8,101 bases of DNA from Methylovirgula sp. (GTDB lineage Bacteria; Pseudomonadota; Alphaproteobacteria; Rhizobiales; Beijerinckiaceae), in NCBI GenBank assembly GCA_030038595.1, contig JASHSW010000099.1, positions 1 through 8,101 on the forward strand. Reading direction: 5' to 3'. Below the pieces are notes generated by a model that saw only the letters and a program-made list of their open reading frames with translations, was not told the DNA's origin and made no database searches. Positions within the stretch are counted from its first letter, which is position 1, and every line of letters begins with the position of its first letter. The translations under genes were made by a program, and so were the position numbers. Below are positions 1-4,948 of this stretch, in pieces.

Positions 1-225
1 CGCGCCCGTCGATTGATCCCAGGCGAGCTGCAGATGATCGACGTTGCTCGTATTGATGTCTTTGAGGTCGCTGTGGCGGGTCAGGTTCAGGTCGTGCGCA
101 GGCGCCGGCCATAAATCTGGGTTACTCGCCAGCGAAAGTGCGTCGTCGGCCGCGTATACGGCACTTGAAAGTGCCATGGCGCCAGCCACTCCCATACATA
201 TTGGCAGCAGTCTTCGAAGTTTCAT
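1..225 (-). CDS. PQQ-dependent methanol/ethanol-family dehydrogenase, N-terminal 75 residues (partial)
   Basis: Only the first 75 codons are present; the gene runs off the left edge. Residues 1-25 form a Sec signal peptide (basic MKLRR start, hydrophobic core, cleavage expected after AVYA), so the enzyme acts in the periplasm. The mature start resembles the first beta-propeller blade of quinoprotein alcohol dehydrogenases: NPDLWPAPAHD, then L-T-R-H-S-L, D-I-N-T-S-N-V-L-Q-L-A-W and STG, matching the family pattern 'W..p..dyantRYS.L.qIN..NV..L..aW.fSTG'. Such enzymes oxidise methanol or other primary alcohols with PQQ plus Ca2+ or a lanthanide and pass electrons to cytochrome c. The metal-binding residues that separate MxaF, XoxF and ExaF types lie outside the window, so the subtype is undecided. 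The ATG at 225 is fixed by GGGAGGA six bases upstream. The family assignment is firm; methanol as substrate is inference. Confidence 0.85.
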   Translation of the reverse strand, partial: MKLRRLLPICMGVAGAMALSSAVYAADDALSLASNPDLWPAPAHDLNLTRHSDLKDINTSNVDHLQLAWDQSTGA

Positions 226-231
226 GCTACT

Positions 232-238
232 TCCTCCC
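232..238 (-). promoter_or_regulatory. Shine-Dalgarno site of the PQQ dehydrogenase
   Basis: On the minus strand this reads GGGAGGA, a near-perfect Shine-Dalgarno sequence with six bases before the ATG at 225. It fixes the start and abuts the 14-bp palindrome at 239-252. Confidence 0.75.
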
Positions 239-252
239 ATGCAGATCTGCAT
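239..252. repeat. Perfect 14-bp palindrome ATGCAGATCTGCAT directly upstream of the dehydrogenase RBS
   Basis: The 14 bases equal their own reverse complement and touch the Shine-Dalgarno site of the dehydrogenase gene. It could be an operator for a dimeric repressor. In RNA it could form a small hairpin (5-bp stem, 4-base loop) beside the RBS. The palindrome is directly visible; its function is inference. Confidence 0.45.
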
Positions 253-264
253 ATTTCCGGCGCA

Positions 265-295
265 CGCCAATCCGCGTCAAACGCCGCGCCAATCC
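265..295 (-). repeat. Two direct copies of GGATTGGCG, 22 bp apart, upstream of the dehydrogenase
   Basis: On the minus strand GGATTGGCG occurs at 295-287 and again at 273-265. The copies are 22 bp start to start, about two helical turns, so they would lie on the same DNA face. They sit 40-70 bp upstream of the dehydrogenase ATG, where an activator or repressor could act. No regulator can be named. Confidence 0.3.
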
Positions 296-450
296 AGCGC
301 GGCACACGGAAGCGCAGGCCGAAAATCTCTCTAAAAAGGCGTGAAGTTGTGAGGGCCTCCCAGCCGTTCCTCAACTTGCTGCGAGAACTTGTTAAGGGCT
401 GCTTCCGAAGCCTCAATCGAGATCCAAGACCGGAAGTCGTCTCGCTTTTC

Positions 451-523
451 TTGTCGGCACACTTAAAAGCGGGAATATCTCGGAAAACCATAGGACTAAT
501 TCCCGATTAGCTTTTGTCGGCAC
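451..523 (-). repeat. Direct repeat GTGCCGACAA, two copies 63 bp apart
   Basis: The ten bases ttgtcggcac occur at 451-460 and 514-523 (GTGCCGACAA on the minus strand). Both copies are preceded on the plus strand by gctttt, with a 3-base difference in the join. The 63-bp spacing is about six helical turns, and the pair lies 225-300 bp upstream of the dehydrogenase start. This fits paired binding sites of an activator, but the function is inference. Confidence 0.35.
496..510. repeat. Small inverted repeat ctaat-N5-attag
   Basis: Five-base arms flank a five-base centre immediately beside the right-hand copy of the GTGCCGACAA repeat. Alone it is weak evidence for an operator; its position next to the repeat is the reason to record it. 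Confidence 0.25.
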
Positions 524-600
524 GTCGCAATTGTTGTTTGGGTCTCGCGCGCACGCAGCGATCGTTAATGCCGTGTCCGCTCATTTGAGTCCGACACTCC

Positions 601-649
601 GAGTGCTGCTCGATCTCGGTCGCGAGGGCCTAGAACTCGAGCAGCACTC
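601..649 (-). terminator. 13-bp inverted repeat, probable transcription stop of the hypothetical gene
   Basis: The arm gagtgctgctcga (601-613) is exactly complementary to tcgagcagcactc (637-649). The loop is 23 bases and can itself pair (ctcg/cgag). It begins 38 bp past the stop codon of the leftward gene at 688-1116, where a terminator is expected. Neither side has a T-run, so intrinsic termination is not proven; it could protect the mRNA 3' end or be a protein-binding site. Confidence 0.5.
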
Positions 650-687
650 TAATCGACGTTAACGGCTTGAGCGCCACTCTCCGTCGA

Positions 688-1116
688 TCATTCAACCGGG
701 GCGATCTCACGTAGTTCATCGGATTTCATCGAGACCCCCGGTGAAGCAGCTGGGAGCTGCAAAACCTTTGCGCGTTGGCCGAGGCAAAGTCGGGTCACAA
801 GGATGACTTTGCCATCCGCGAATTCCAATGCATCATGATGAACGTAGCGACGCGTCACGTTGACCTGGCGCAATCGAGCGACCCTCTGCCAAAGTTTGCC
901 AACGCTGAACATCAGCAGCGGCCAAGGGAAAGCGAGATCGTATTCCGCGTCCCTCGCGAAAACGACCTCCGTCCCGGGCTGGAGGCACACCGCCACTTCA
1001 GGCTCATCGACCGCGCAAAAGCCGCGTGTAAGCGAATTGGCGAAGCCGCATGTGATAAGTTCGTCCCCAACTTCTGCTGGGCGAGACGTGATAGTTTGCA
1101 AGCTGTAGTCGCACAT
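688..1116 (-). CDS. Conserved-type hypothetical protein, 142 residues
   Basis: The start is the ATG at 1116, preceded by GGAAGGA with about nine bases of spacing. A TTG six codons earlier lies inside that Shine-Dalgarno site and is not a likely start. The protein opens MCDYSLQTITSRPAEVGDEL, followed by T-R-G-F at 30-33 and V-A-V-C-L-P-G-T-E around 41-50. From memory this opening recurs in small unknown proteins of Rhizobiales, but I cannot verify that here. There is no signal peptide or clear membrane segment. Cysteines are at 2, 23, 34, 44 and 111, with no standard metal motif. A short basic stretch at 78-90 precedes YVHHDALEF. It reads the same way as the PQQ dehydrogenase but is separated from it by 462 bp and an inverted repeat, so it is probably transcribed alone. 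No function can be assigned. Confidence 0.75.
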   Translation of the reverse strand: MCDYSLQTITSRPAEVGDELITCGFANSLTRGFCAVDEPEVAVCLQPGTEVVFARDAEYDLAFPWPLLMFSVGKLWQRVARLRQVNVTRRYVHHDALEFADGKVILVTRLCLGQRAKVLQLPAASPGVSMKSDELREIAPVE

Positions 1117-1341
1117 TGCCGTCGTTCCTTCCAATCAATTGCCTCGACCTCCGGAAGCGCATCAAGCCGCCGAAGATTGCACCTGCTGTGACCGCGCTGC
1201 CTTGGAGCAGCAACCGGAAGCAAAGATTGCGATAGGAATGCTTTGACTGGTTAGAAACCGGCGTCGCGCGTTGCTCCCACTGAGCCATTGGAGAGGAATA
1301 TAGCTCCGCTCCTCGCGTCTTCCGGCCCGCCACGAATCAAA

Positions 1342-1361
1342 ATCCCGCCTTTCGGCGGGAT
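1342..1361 (-). terminator. Hairpin with GAAA loop followed by TTTGATT on the minus strand
   Basis: Arms atcccgcc and ggcgggat pair perfectly over 8 bp with a four-base loop. Read leftward the loop is GAAA, a stabilising GNRA type, and the stem runs into TTTGATT, a weak U-tract. It therefore looks like an intrinsic terminator for leftward transcription, although no recognised leftward gene lies to its right. Confidence 0.5.
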
Positions 1362-1370
1362 CATGCACGA

Positions 1371-1395
1371 TCCTACCGCGATTTTCGCGGTAGGA
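1371..1395. terminator. Perfect 11-bp-stem hairpin with 3-base loop
   Basis: tcctaccgcga and tcgcggtagga are exact complements separated by ttt. There is no T-run on either side. It lies 9 bp from the hairpin at 1342-1361, and the pair could be the structured 3' end of an unannotated leftward RNA. The structure is certain; its role is not. Confidence 0.45.
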
Positions 1396-1457
1396 GTCAT
1401 TAGCCTCTCGGCAGCAAGGGCGACTCCATGCCCTCAAGTCTTTTCTACCAATCTCGC

Positions 1458-1469
1458 TGCGCATGCGCA
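1458..1469. repeat. 12-bp palindrome TGCGCATGCGCA
   Basis: The sequence equals its own reverse complement, about 140 bp upstream of the promoter candidate at 1604. It may be an operator or chance in GC-rich DNA. Confidence 0.2.
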
Positions 1470-1603
1470 AGCGCTAAAGGCGTCGCGGCAAACGCTTGGG
1501 CTTGAAATTGGCGAGAGCAACCGGATACCAGAAACGAATTCAAGATGACTATCCGGCCTTTGCGTTGCATTCCGCCTTCGCAAATCTTGGTGGCGATAGC
1601 GTG

Positions 1604-1631
1604 TTGGCAGATGGGCCAATTGTGCTAACAT
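1604..1631 (+). promoter_or_regulatory. Candidate sigma70-type promoter for the hydrogenase-like operon
   Basis: TTGGCA (1604-1609, five of six consensus bases) and TAACAT (1626-1631, four of six) are 16 bp apart. Transcription would start about 220 bp before the first operon gene and leave a long leader that includes the ORF at 1737-1853. I saw no convincing sigma54 (GG-N10-GC) element, which would have been expected for a formate-hydrogenlyase-type promoter. Confidence 0.3.
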
Positions 1632-1736
1632 CCGCTCTGCATGGCGATGGAGTTCGCCGTAAAAGCCCGACCGGGATGATGACTCCTACGACTGCCCCGT
1701 CGATTCGAGCGAGTCAAGCGTAACACCGGTGTGGGA

Positions 1737-1853
1737 ATGACCGACGTCAAATCGACGCTCTCTGGCCAGGATTCCGCTTTGGCGCAAAAAGCTGGACCTG
1801 AGCGAATATTTACAACGTCGTTGCGGTCCGAGCTTGATTGGTCGCGAGGCTGA
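1737..1853 (+). CDS. Possible 38-residue leader ORF upstream of the hyfC-like gene
   Basis: An ATG at 1737 opens a 38-codon frame (MTDVKSTLSGQDSALAQ..., ending LDWSRG) whose TGA at 1851-1853 lies 3 bp before the hyfC-like ATG. The peptide is polar, has no membrane segment and matches nothing I recognise. Its RBS is poor: only GGTG about five bases before the ATG. The tight junction resembles the coupled spacing of the other operon genes, which is the only reason to consider it real. It could equally be chance. Confidence 0.25.
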   Translation: MTDVKSTLSGQDSALAQKAGPERIFTTSLRSELDWSRG

Positions 1854-1856
1854 GGT

Positions 1857-2807
1857 ATGGCCACGCGGATCCTTTACAATCTTCTTCAGGTGCTTTTTAT
1901 CATTGCAGTCGCCCCGCTCGTCGAAGGCGTCGCGACAAAATTGAAAGAAAATCTTCAATCGAAGCGCGGTCCGAGCATATTTCAGCCCTATCGCGATCTC
2001 TGGAAGCTCTTTCACAAGGACGAGATCGTCTCCGATTATACCTCCTGGATCTTCCGGGCGGCTCCTTACGTAGCGTTCGCCGCGCCGATCTTCGTGGCCC
2101 TGCTGATTCCGGTGCTGACGCGATATCCGTTGTTCTTCGCCTTCATGGGCGACATGCTCGGCGGCGGCTTTATTCTGGCGCTCGGCGGATTCTTTGCGAC
2201 GCTTGCCGCCGTCGATACCGGCAACCCCTATGGACCAATGGGCGCCAGCCGTACCCGCATGGTCGGGTTTCTCGCCGAGCCGGTATTCATCGTCGTCTTT
2301 CTGACCGTTTCCTTCGTCGCCGGCTCGACTATTCCGTACATCGTGCAGCTTCGTTGGGTGACGCCCATCGCCAATTTCTTCGAGCCCTCGCACATTCTGC
2401 TGATGAGCGCCTTTTTGATGCTGATCCTTGCCGAAGACGGACGCATTCCGGTCGATAGTCCCTCGGGCGCATTCGAGCTGGCGATGATCGAGCGCTCGAA
2501 ATCGCTCGAATATTCGGGACGCGGCGCGGCTCTCATGAAATGGGCCGGCGCGATGAAATTCCTGGTGCTGATTTGCATCTTCCTGAACGTGCTCGTGACG
2601 CCGTGGGGCCTGGCCGCTGGTACGCAGCCGATCGAAGTGCTTGTCGCTATTCCGCTCGTCCTTCTCAAGATTCTCGGCTTCGTTTTGATTCTCGTCTATA
2701 TCGAATCGTCGCTCGCCAAACTTCGGCTCTTCCGAATCACGGAGTTTTTGGGCGCCGCGTTTGTAATTTCGGTCGTCGCGATGATCACGCGCTTGTCGGA
2801 GATTTAG
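1857..2807 (+). CDS. hyfC: HyfC/HycD/NuoH-like membrane subunit of a hydrogenase-related complex
   Basis: This 316-residue integral membrane protein is the size of HyfC/HycD (about 310). In this superfamily the subunit joins the membrane arm to the peripheral arm and forms part of the quinone-like cavity and proton path. NuoH-family signatures are visible in order: KRGPS at 36-40 followed by FQPYRDLWKLFHKDE (42-56); GASRTRMVGFLAEP (129-142), the counterpart of the 'SSR.m..G.laEP' motif; AEDGRIPVDSP (192-202) with its acidic pair; and LEYSGR (217-222) followed by ALMKWA. About eight hydrophobic segments are visible. The ATG at 1857 follows GAGG (1846-1849) at seven bases. It is the first gene of the operon and lies 9 bp before the HyfE-like gene. 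No key residue appears missing, unlike in the large subunit. Confidence 0.93.
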   Translation: MATRILYNLLQVLFIIAVAPLVEGVATKLKENLQSKRGPSIFQPYRDLWKLFHKDEIVSDYTSWIFRAAPYVAFAAPIFVALLIPVLTRYPLFFAFMGDMLGGGFILALGGFFATLAAVDTGNPYGPMGASRTRMVGFLAEPVFIVVFLTVSFVAGSTIPYIVQLRWVTPIANFFEPSHILLMSAFLMLILAEDGRIPVDSPSGAFELAMIERSKSLEYSGRGAALMKWAGAMKFLVLICIFLNVLVTPWGLAAGTQPIEVLVAIPLVLLKILGFVLILVYIESSLAKLRLFRITEFLGAAFVISVVAMITRLSEI

Positions 2808-2816
2808 GGGACATCG

Positions 2817-3494
2817 ATGAGCAGCTCGTCCATGGCCGTAATCTTCGCTCTCGACGCGCTGACCGGTGCGGTCTTTCTTCTCACTACGCTCGGAGTCGTG
2901 GCGAACCGTCAGGTGCTTGCCTCGTTGCAGCTCTTCATCGCGCAATCCCTGCTGTTGACGTTCTCGGCGATCCTACTTGGCATCGCCACCCATTCTCTCC
3001 ACCTGTTTGCTGTCGCGGCAATCACGGTCGCCACCAAAACCGTGCTCATACCGTGGGTGCTGCGCCACACCGTCAGCAGCGAAGTCTATCGTACCCGTGA
3101 GATCGACCGCGTCCTCAATATACCGAGCTCGCTGTTGATCGCTGCGGCGCTCGTTGTATTTGCTTATGCGGTCGCCAATCCAATGCTCAGCGCCGTGCAT
3201 ACGCCATTTGCGAAGATCAATCTGCCGCTCGGTATAGCCGCAATGTTGCTCGGCATCTTCACAGTGGTCGTGCGGCGCGAGGCGGTGCCGCAATTACTCG
3301 GTCTGCTGGCGCTCGAGAACGGCGTCTTTTTCGCCGGCGTCGCCATCGTTCCGGATCTGCCGGTCATCGCCGAGCTCGCCGCCGCGGTGGACGTACCGGT
3401 TGTTGCTTTGGTGGTCGGTATGCTGACGCGTCGCATTCACGTCCGGCTCGGAACGACATCGGTCGGGCGGCTTGTCGCTTTGCGGGAGGATTGA
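2817..3494 (+). CDS. hyfE: HyfE-like membrane subunit (NuoK-related C-terminal half)
   Basis: The 225 residues are close to E. coli HyfE (about 216). The protein is almost all membrane segments (roughly 10-28, 34-56, 62-82, 104-122, 136-152, 160-178, 188-204). The C-terminal half has the NuoK-like LLALENGVFFAG (163-174), in which Glu167 corresponds to a membrane-buried glutamate of the NuoK proton path. RREAVPQLLG precedes it, and acidic Glu186 and Asp192 follow. Lys74 lies in TVATKTVLIPW (71-80), another potentially buried charge. Such subunits sit between the HyfC-like and antiporter-like subunits and carry part of the ion channel. AGGGGA ends about six bases before the ATG. The stop lies 1 bp before the next start, implying coupled translation. 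Confidence 0.9.
   Translation: MSSSSMAVIFALDALTGAVFLLTTLGVVANRQVLASLQLFIAQSLLLTFSAILLGIATHSLHLFAVAAITVATKTVLIPWVLRHTVSSEVYRTREIDRVLNIPSSLLIAAALVVFAYAVANPMLSAVHTPFAKINLPLGIAAMLLGIFTVVVRREAVPQLLGLLALENGVFFAGVAIVPDLPVIAELAAAVDVPVVALVVGMLTRRIHVRLGTTSVGRLVALRED
3484..3490 (+). promoter_or_regulatory. Shine-Dalgarno GGGAGGA selecting the GTG start of the HyfF-like gene
   Basis: The motif lies inside the last codons of the HyfE-like gene and leaves five bases before the GTG at 3496. An upstream in-frame TTG at 3472 lies within the preceding gene with no RBS, so the GTG start is preferred. Confidence 0.75.
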
Positions 3495-3495
3495 C

Positions 3496-4944
3496 GTGGA
3501 ACTCGCGGGCGTTCTTTTCTTCCCGGCGCTGGCCTGCGCACTGTCGCTTTCGCCGCTCGGCCGTCACGGGCGCGCCGCACCGATCACGCTCATCGGATCC
3601 GTCATCGTCTTTGCGCTCGCGGTTCGTGTCGCGATCGCGGCGGCGCACGGCGGACACATCGAGGCGTTTGGCGAATGGCTGACCTGCGACGGGTTGGGTG
3701 CACTGGTTCTCGGCCTCGTCGCGTTGGTCGCAATGACCGCGGCGCTGTTCTCGTGGAGCTACATCCGGGTCCGCGCCGCGCACGGCGGCAAGCGCAAGGA
3801 ACAGAACTATTACGGACTCTACAACCTTTTCATCATGTCGCTTCTGGCCGTGCCAATACTCGCCAACGTCGCGTTGATGTGGGTCGCGGTTGAGCTCACA
3901 ACGTTGCTCTCGGCTTTCCTTGTCGGCTTCGAGGACACGCCGGAAGCGCTCGAAGCGGCGTGGAAATACGTCGTGCTGACGACCGTCGGCGCGGTTCTCG
4001 CGCTGTTCGGTTTTCTGATCCTCTATTGGGGATCGCGGATCGCGGGCTTTGAGCCATTCACATGGGTGGGATTGGTCGAAGCCGCGCCGCGCATGCCTCC
4101 CGCCCTGCTCTGGCCGGCGTTCCTTCTCATTCTCGTCGGCTTCGGCACGAAAGTCGGGCTTGTGCCGATGCACACCTGGCTGCCGGATGCGCATAGTCAG
4201 GCACCAGCTTCGATCTGCGCATTGCTGTCAGGCGTCGAAACAACCACGGTCCTCTACGTAATCCTGCGGTTGTTTCCGGTCGTAGGCGGCGTGCCGACGC
4301 TCGACGCGCGGCCATGGTTCATCTGTTTCGGCCTGCTGTCGGTGTGTATCGCCACGCTGCTGCTCGTCTACGTGCGCGATTTCAAGCGGATGTTCGCATT
4401 CTCGACGGTCGAGCACATGGGAATCATCCTCGTAGCCGCCGGGCTGGGCGGTGCCGAGGCGCATCTTGGCGCTGCCTATCAGATCACCGGACACGCGCTC
4501 GCCAAGTCCTTCTGCTTTTTTTCTGCCGGATCGGTGGCAATGACGTTCGGCACACAAGAGATTGCATCGGTGCGCGGGCTTGTAAAATTTGCGCCGCTTT
4601 CGGCCATCGCGCTGGCCGGCGGCGCCTTTGCGATCACTGGAGCGCCGCCTTTCGCTCTGTTCGTCAGCGAATTTCTGATTTTCAAGGCGGGCATCGCCAG
4701 CGGCCAGTATCTCACGATCGCGCTGCTTTCCTTCTTCGTGGCAGTCGCCTTTTGCGCGGTGCTGTACCACGTCAACCGGATGACGTTTGGGGCGCCGCAT
4801 GGACATCCGACGCTCGCGCCGCTGCCATGGTCGTGCAAAGCGACGCTCGTCATCGCAGCAATTCCGCTGCTGGCGATCGGGATCTACATCCCCGTGGTTT
4901 TGCAGAATCTGCTTCGCGCGGCGGCGGCTGCCATGGGGGGCTGA
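3496..4944 (+). CDS. hyfF: HyfF-like antiporter-type proton/sodium-translocating subunit (NuoL/M/N family)
   Basis: Starting at the GTG, the product is 482 residues with about 13-14 membrane segments, of the Mrp/NuoL-M-N antiporter family. Family charges are present: Glu133 in MWVAVELTT (TM5 glutamate), Lys219 in GFGTKVGLVPMHTWLPDAH (215-233, the hallmark motif with its lysine), Lys297 in RDFKRMFAFSTVEHMG, His333 and Lys337 in GHALAKSFCFF, and Glu392 in FALFVSEFLIF (TM12 glutamate). It would carry one of the complex's two or more ion channels. The region SGVETTTVLY (245-254) has no lysine where NuoM has one in LxKTG-type sequence; as I recall that is common in HyfF-type proteins. It overlaps nothing, and the stop is 4 bp before the large-subunit ATG. 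An isolated MnhD/MrpD function is unlikely given the neighbours. Confidence 0.9.
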   Translation: MELAGVLFFPALACALSLSPLGRHGRAAPITLIGSVIVFALAVRVAIAAAHGGHIEAFGEWLTCDGLGALVLGLVALVAMTAALFSWSYIRVRAAHGGKRKEQNYYGLYNLFIMSLLAVPILANVALMWVAVELTTLLSAFLVGFEDTPEALEAAWKYVVLTTVGAVLALFGFLILYWGSRIAGFEPFTWVGLVEAAPRMPPALLWPAFLLILVGFGTKVGLVPMHTWLPDAHSQAPASICALLSGVETTTVLYVILRLFPVVGGVPTLDARPWFICFGLLSVCIATLLLVYVRDFKRMFAFSTVEHMGIILVAAGLGGAEAHLGAAYQITGHALAKSFCFFSAGSVAMTFGTQEIASVRGLVKFAPLSAIALAGGAFAITGAPPFALFVSEFLIFKAGIASGQYLTIALLSFFVAVAFCAVLYHVNRMTFGAPHGHPTLAPLPWSCKATLVIAAIPLLAIGIYIPVVLQNLLRAAAAAMGG

Positions 4945-4948
4945 CAGG

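Larger units (their letters stand above)
226..687. other. Intergenic control region between the dehydrogenase and the hypothetical gene
   Basis: No convincing gene is seen in these 462 bases. A leftward open frame crosses part of it, but it overlaps the dehydrogenase RBS and start in another frame and resembles no family I know. The region must hold the leftward promoter of the PQQ dehydrogenase, but I could not pick convincing -35/-10 boxes. Visible structure: the palindrome at 239-252, GGATTGGCG repeats at 265-295, GTGCCGACAA repeats at 451-523, a small inverted repeat at 496-510 and a long hairpin at 601-649. Confidence 0.6.
1117..1856. other. 740-bp intergenic region between divergent transcription units
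   Basis: This stretch must carry the leftward promoter of the hypothetical gene and the rightward promoter of the hydrogenase-like operon. Open frames occur on both strands but none resembles a known protein or has a strong RBS. Visible structure: hairpins at 1342-1361 and 1371-1395, a 12-bp palindrome TGCGCATGCGCA at 1458-1469, a sigma70-like promoter candidate at 1604-1631 and a possible leader ORF at 1737-1853. I see no tRNA, IS end or CRISPR repeat. Confidence 0.6.

Noticed and set aside
222..491. Leftward 89-codon open frame
   Set aside because: It overlaps the RBS and start of the PQQ dehydrogenase in another frame, has an odd composition, no RBS and no recognisable family.
1195..1290. 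tRNA-like 5' end on the minus strand (TGGCTCAGTGGGAGCA)
   Set aside because: The D-arm-like piece has a loop too short for a tRNA. No T-arm (GGTTCGAATCC type) or matching acceptor stem follows.
1434..1631. Leftward 65-codon frame upstream of the two hairpins
   Set aside because: Its position would explain the terminator, but it has only a weak RBS, no known similarity and noncoding-like composition.
1600..1632. Sigma54 promoter around TTGGCAG
   Set aside because: The GG and GC elements are not at the required 10-base spacing; a sigma70-like reading fits better.
1686..2945. Leftward 419-codon open frame opposite the hyfC-like gene
   Set aside because: Highly charged, low-complexity composition (many E, R, D, H) typical of the antisense of a membrane-protein gene. 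The plus-strand NuoH-like protein has clear family motifs.
3364..4194. Leftward 276-codon open frame opposite the hyfE/hyfF-like genes
   Set aside because: Antisense shadow of hydrophobic coding sequence; the plus strand has family motifs and RBSs throughout.
4787..4948. Upstream extension of the large-subunit frame by 54 codons
   Set aside because: It lies inside the HyfF-like gene, is arginine- and serine-rich, and the ATG at 4949 has normal spacing after the previous stop and a G-rich RBS.
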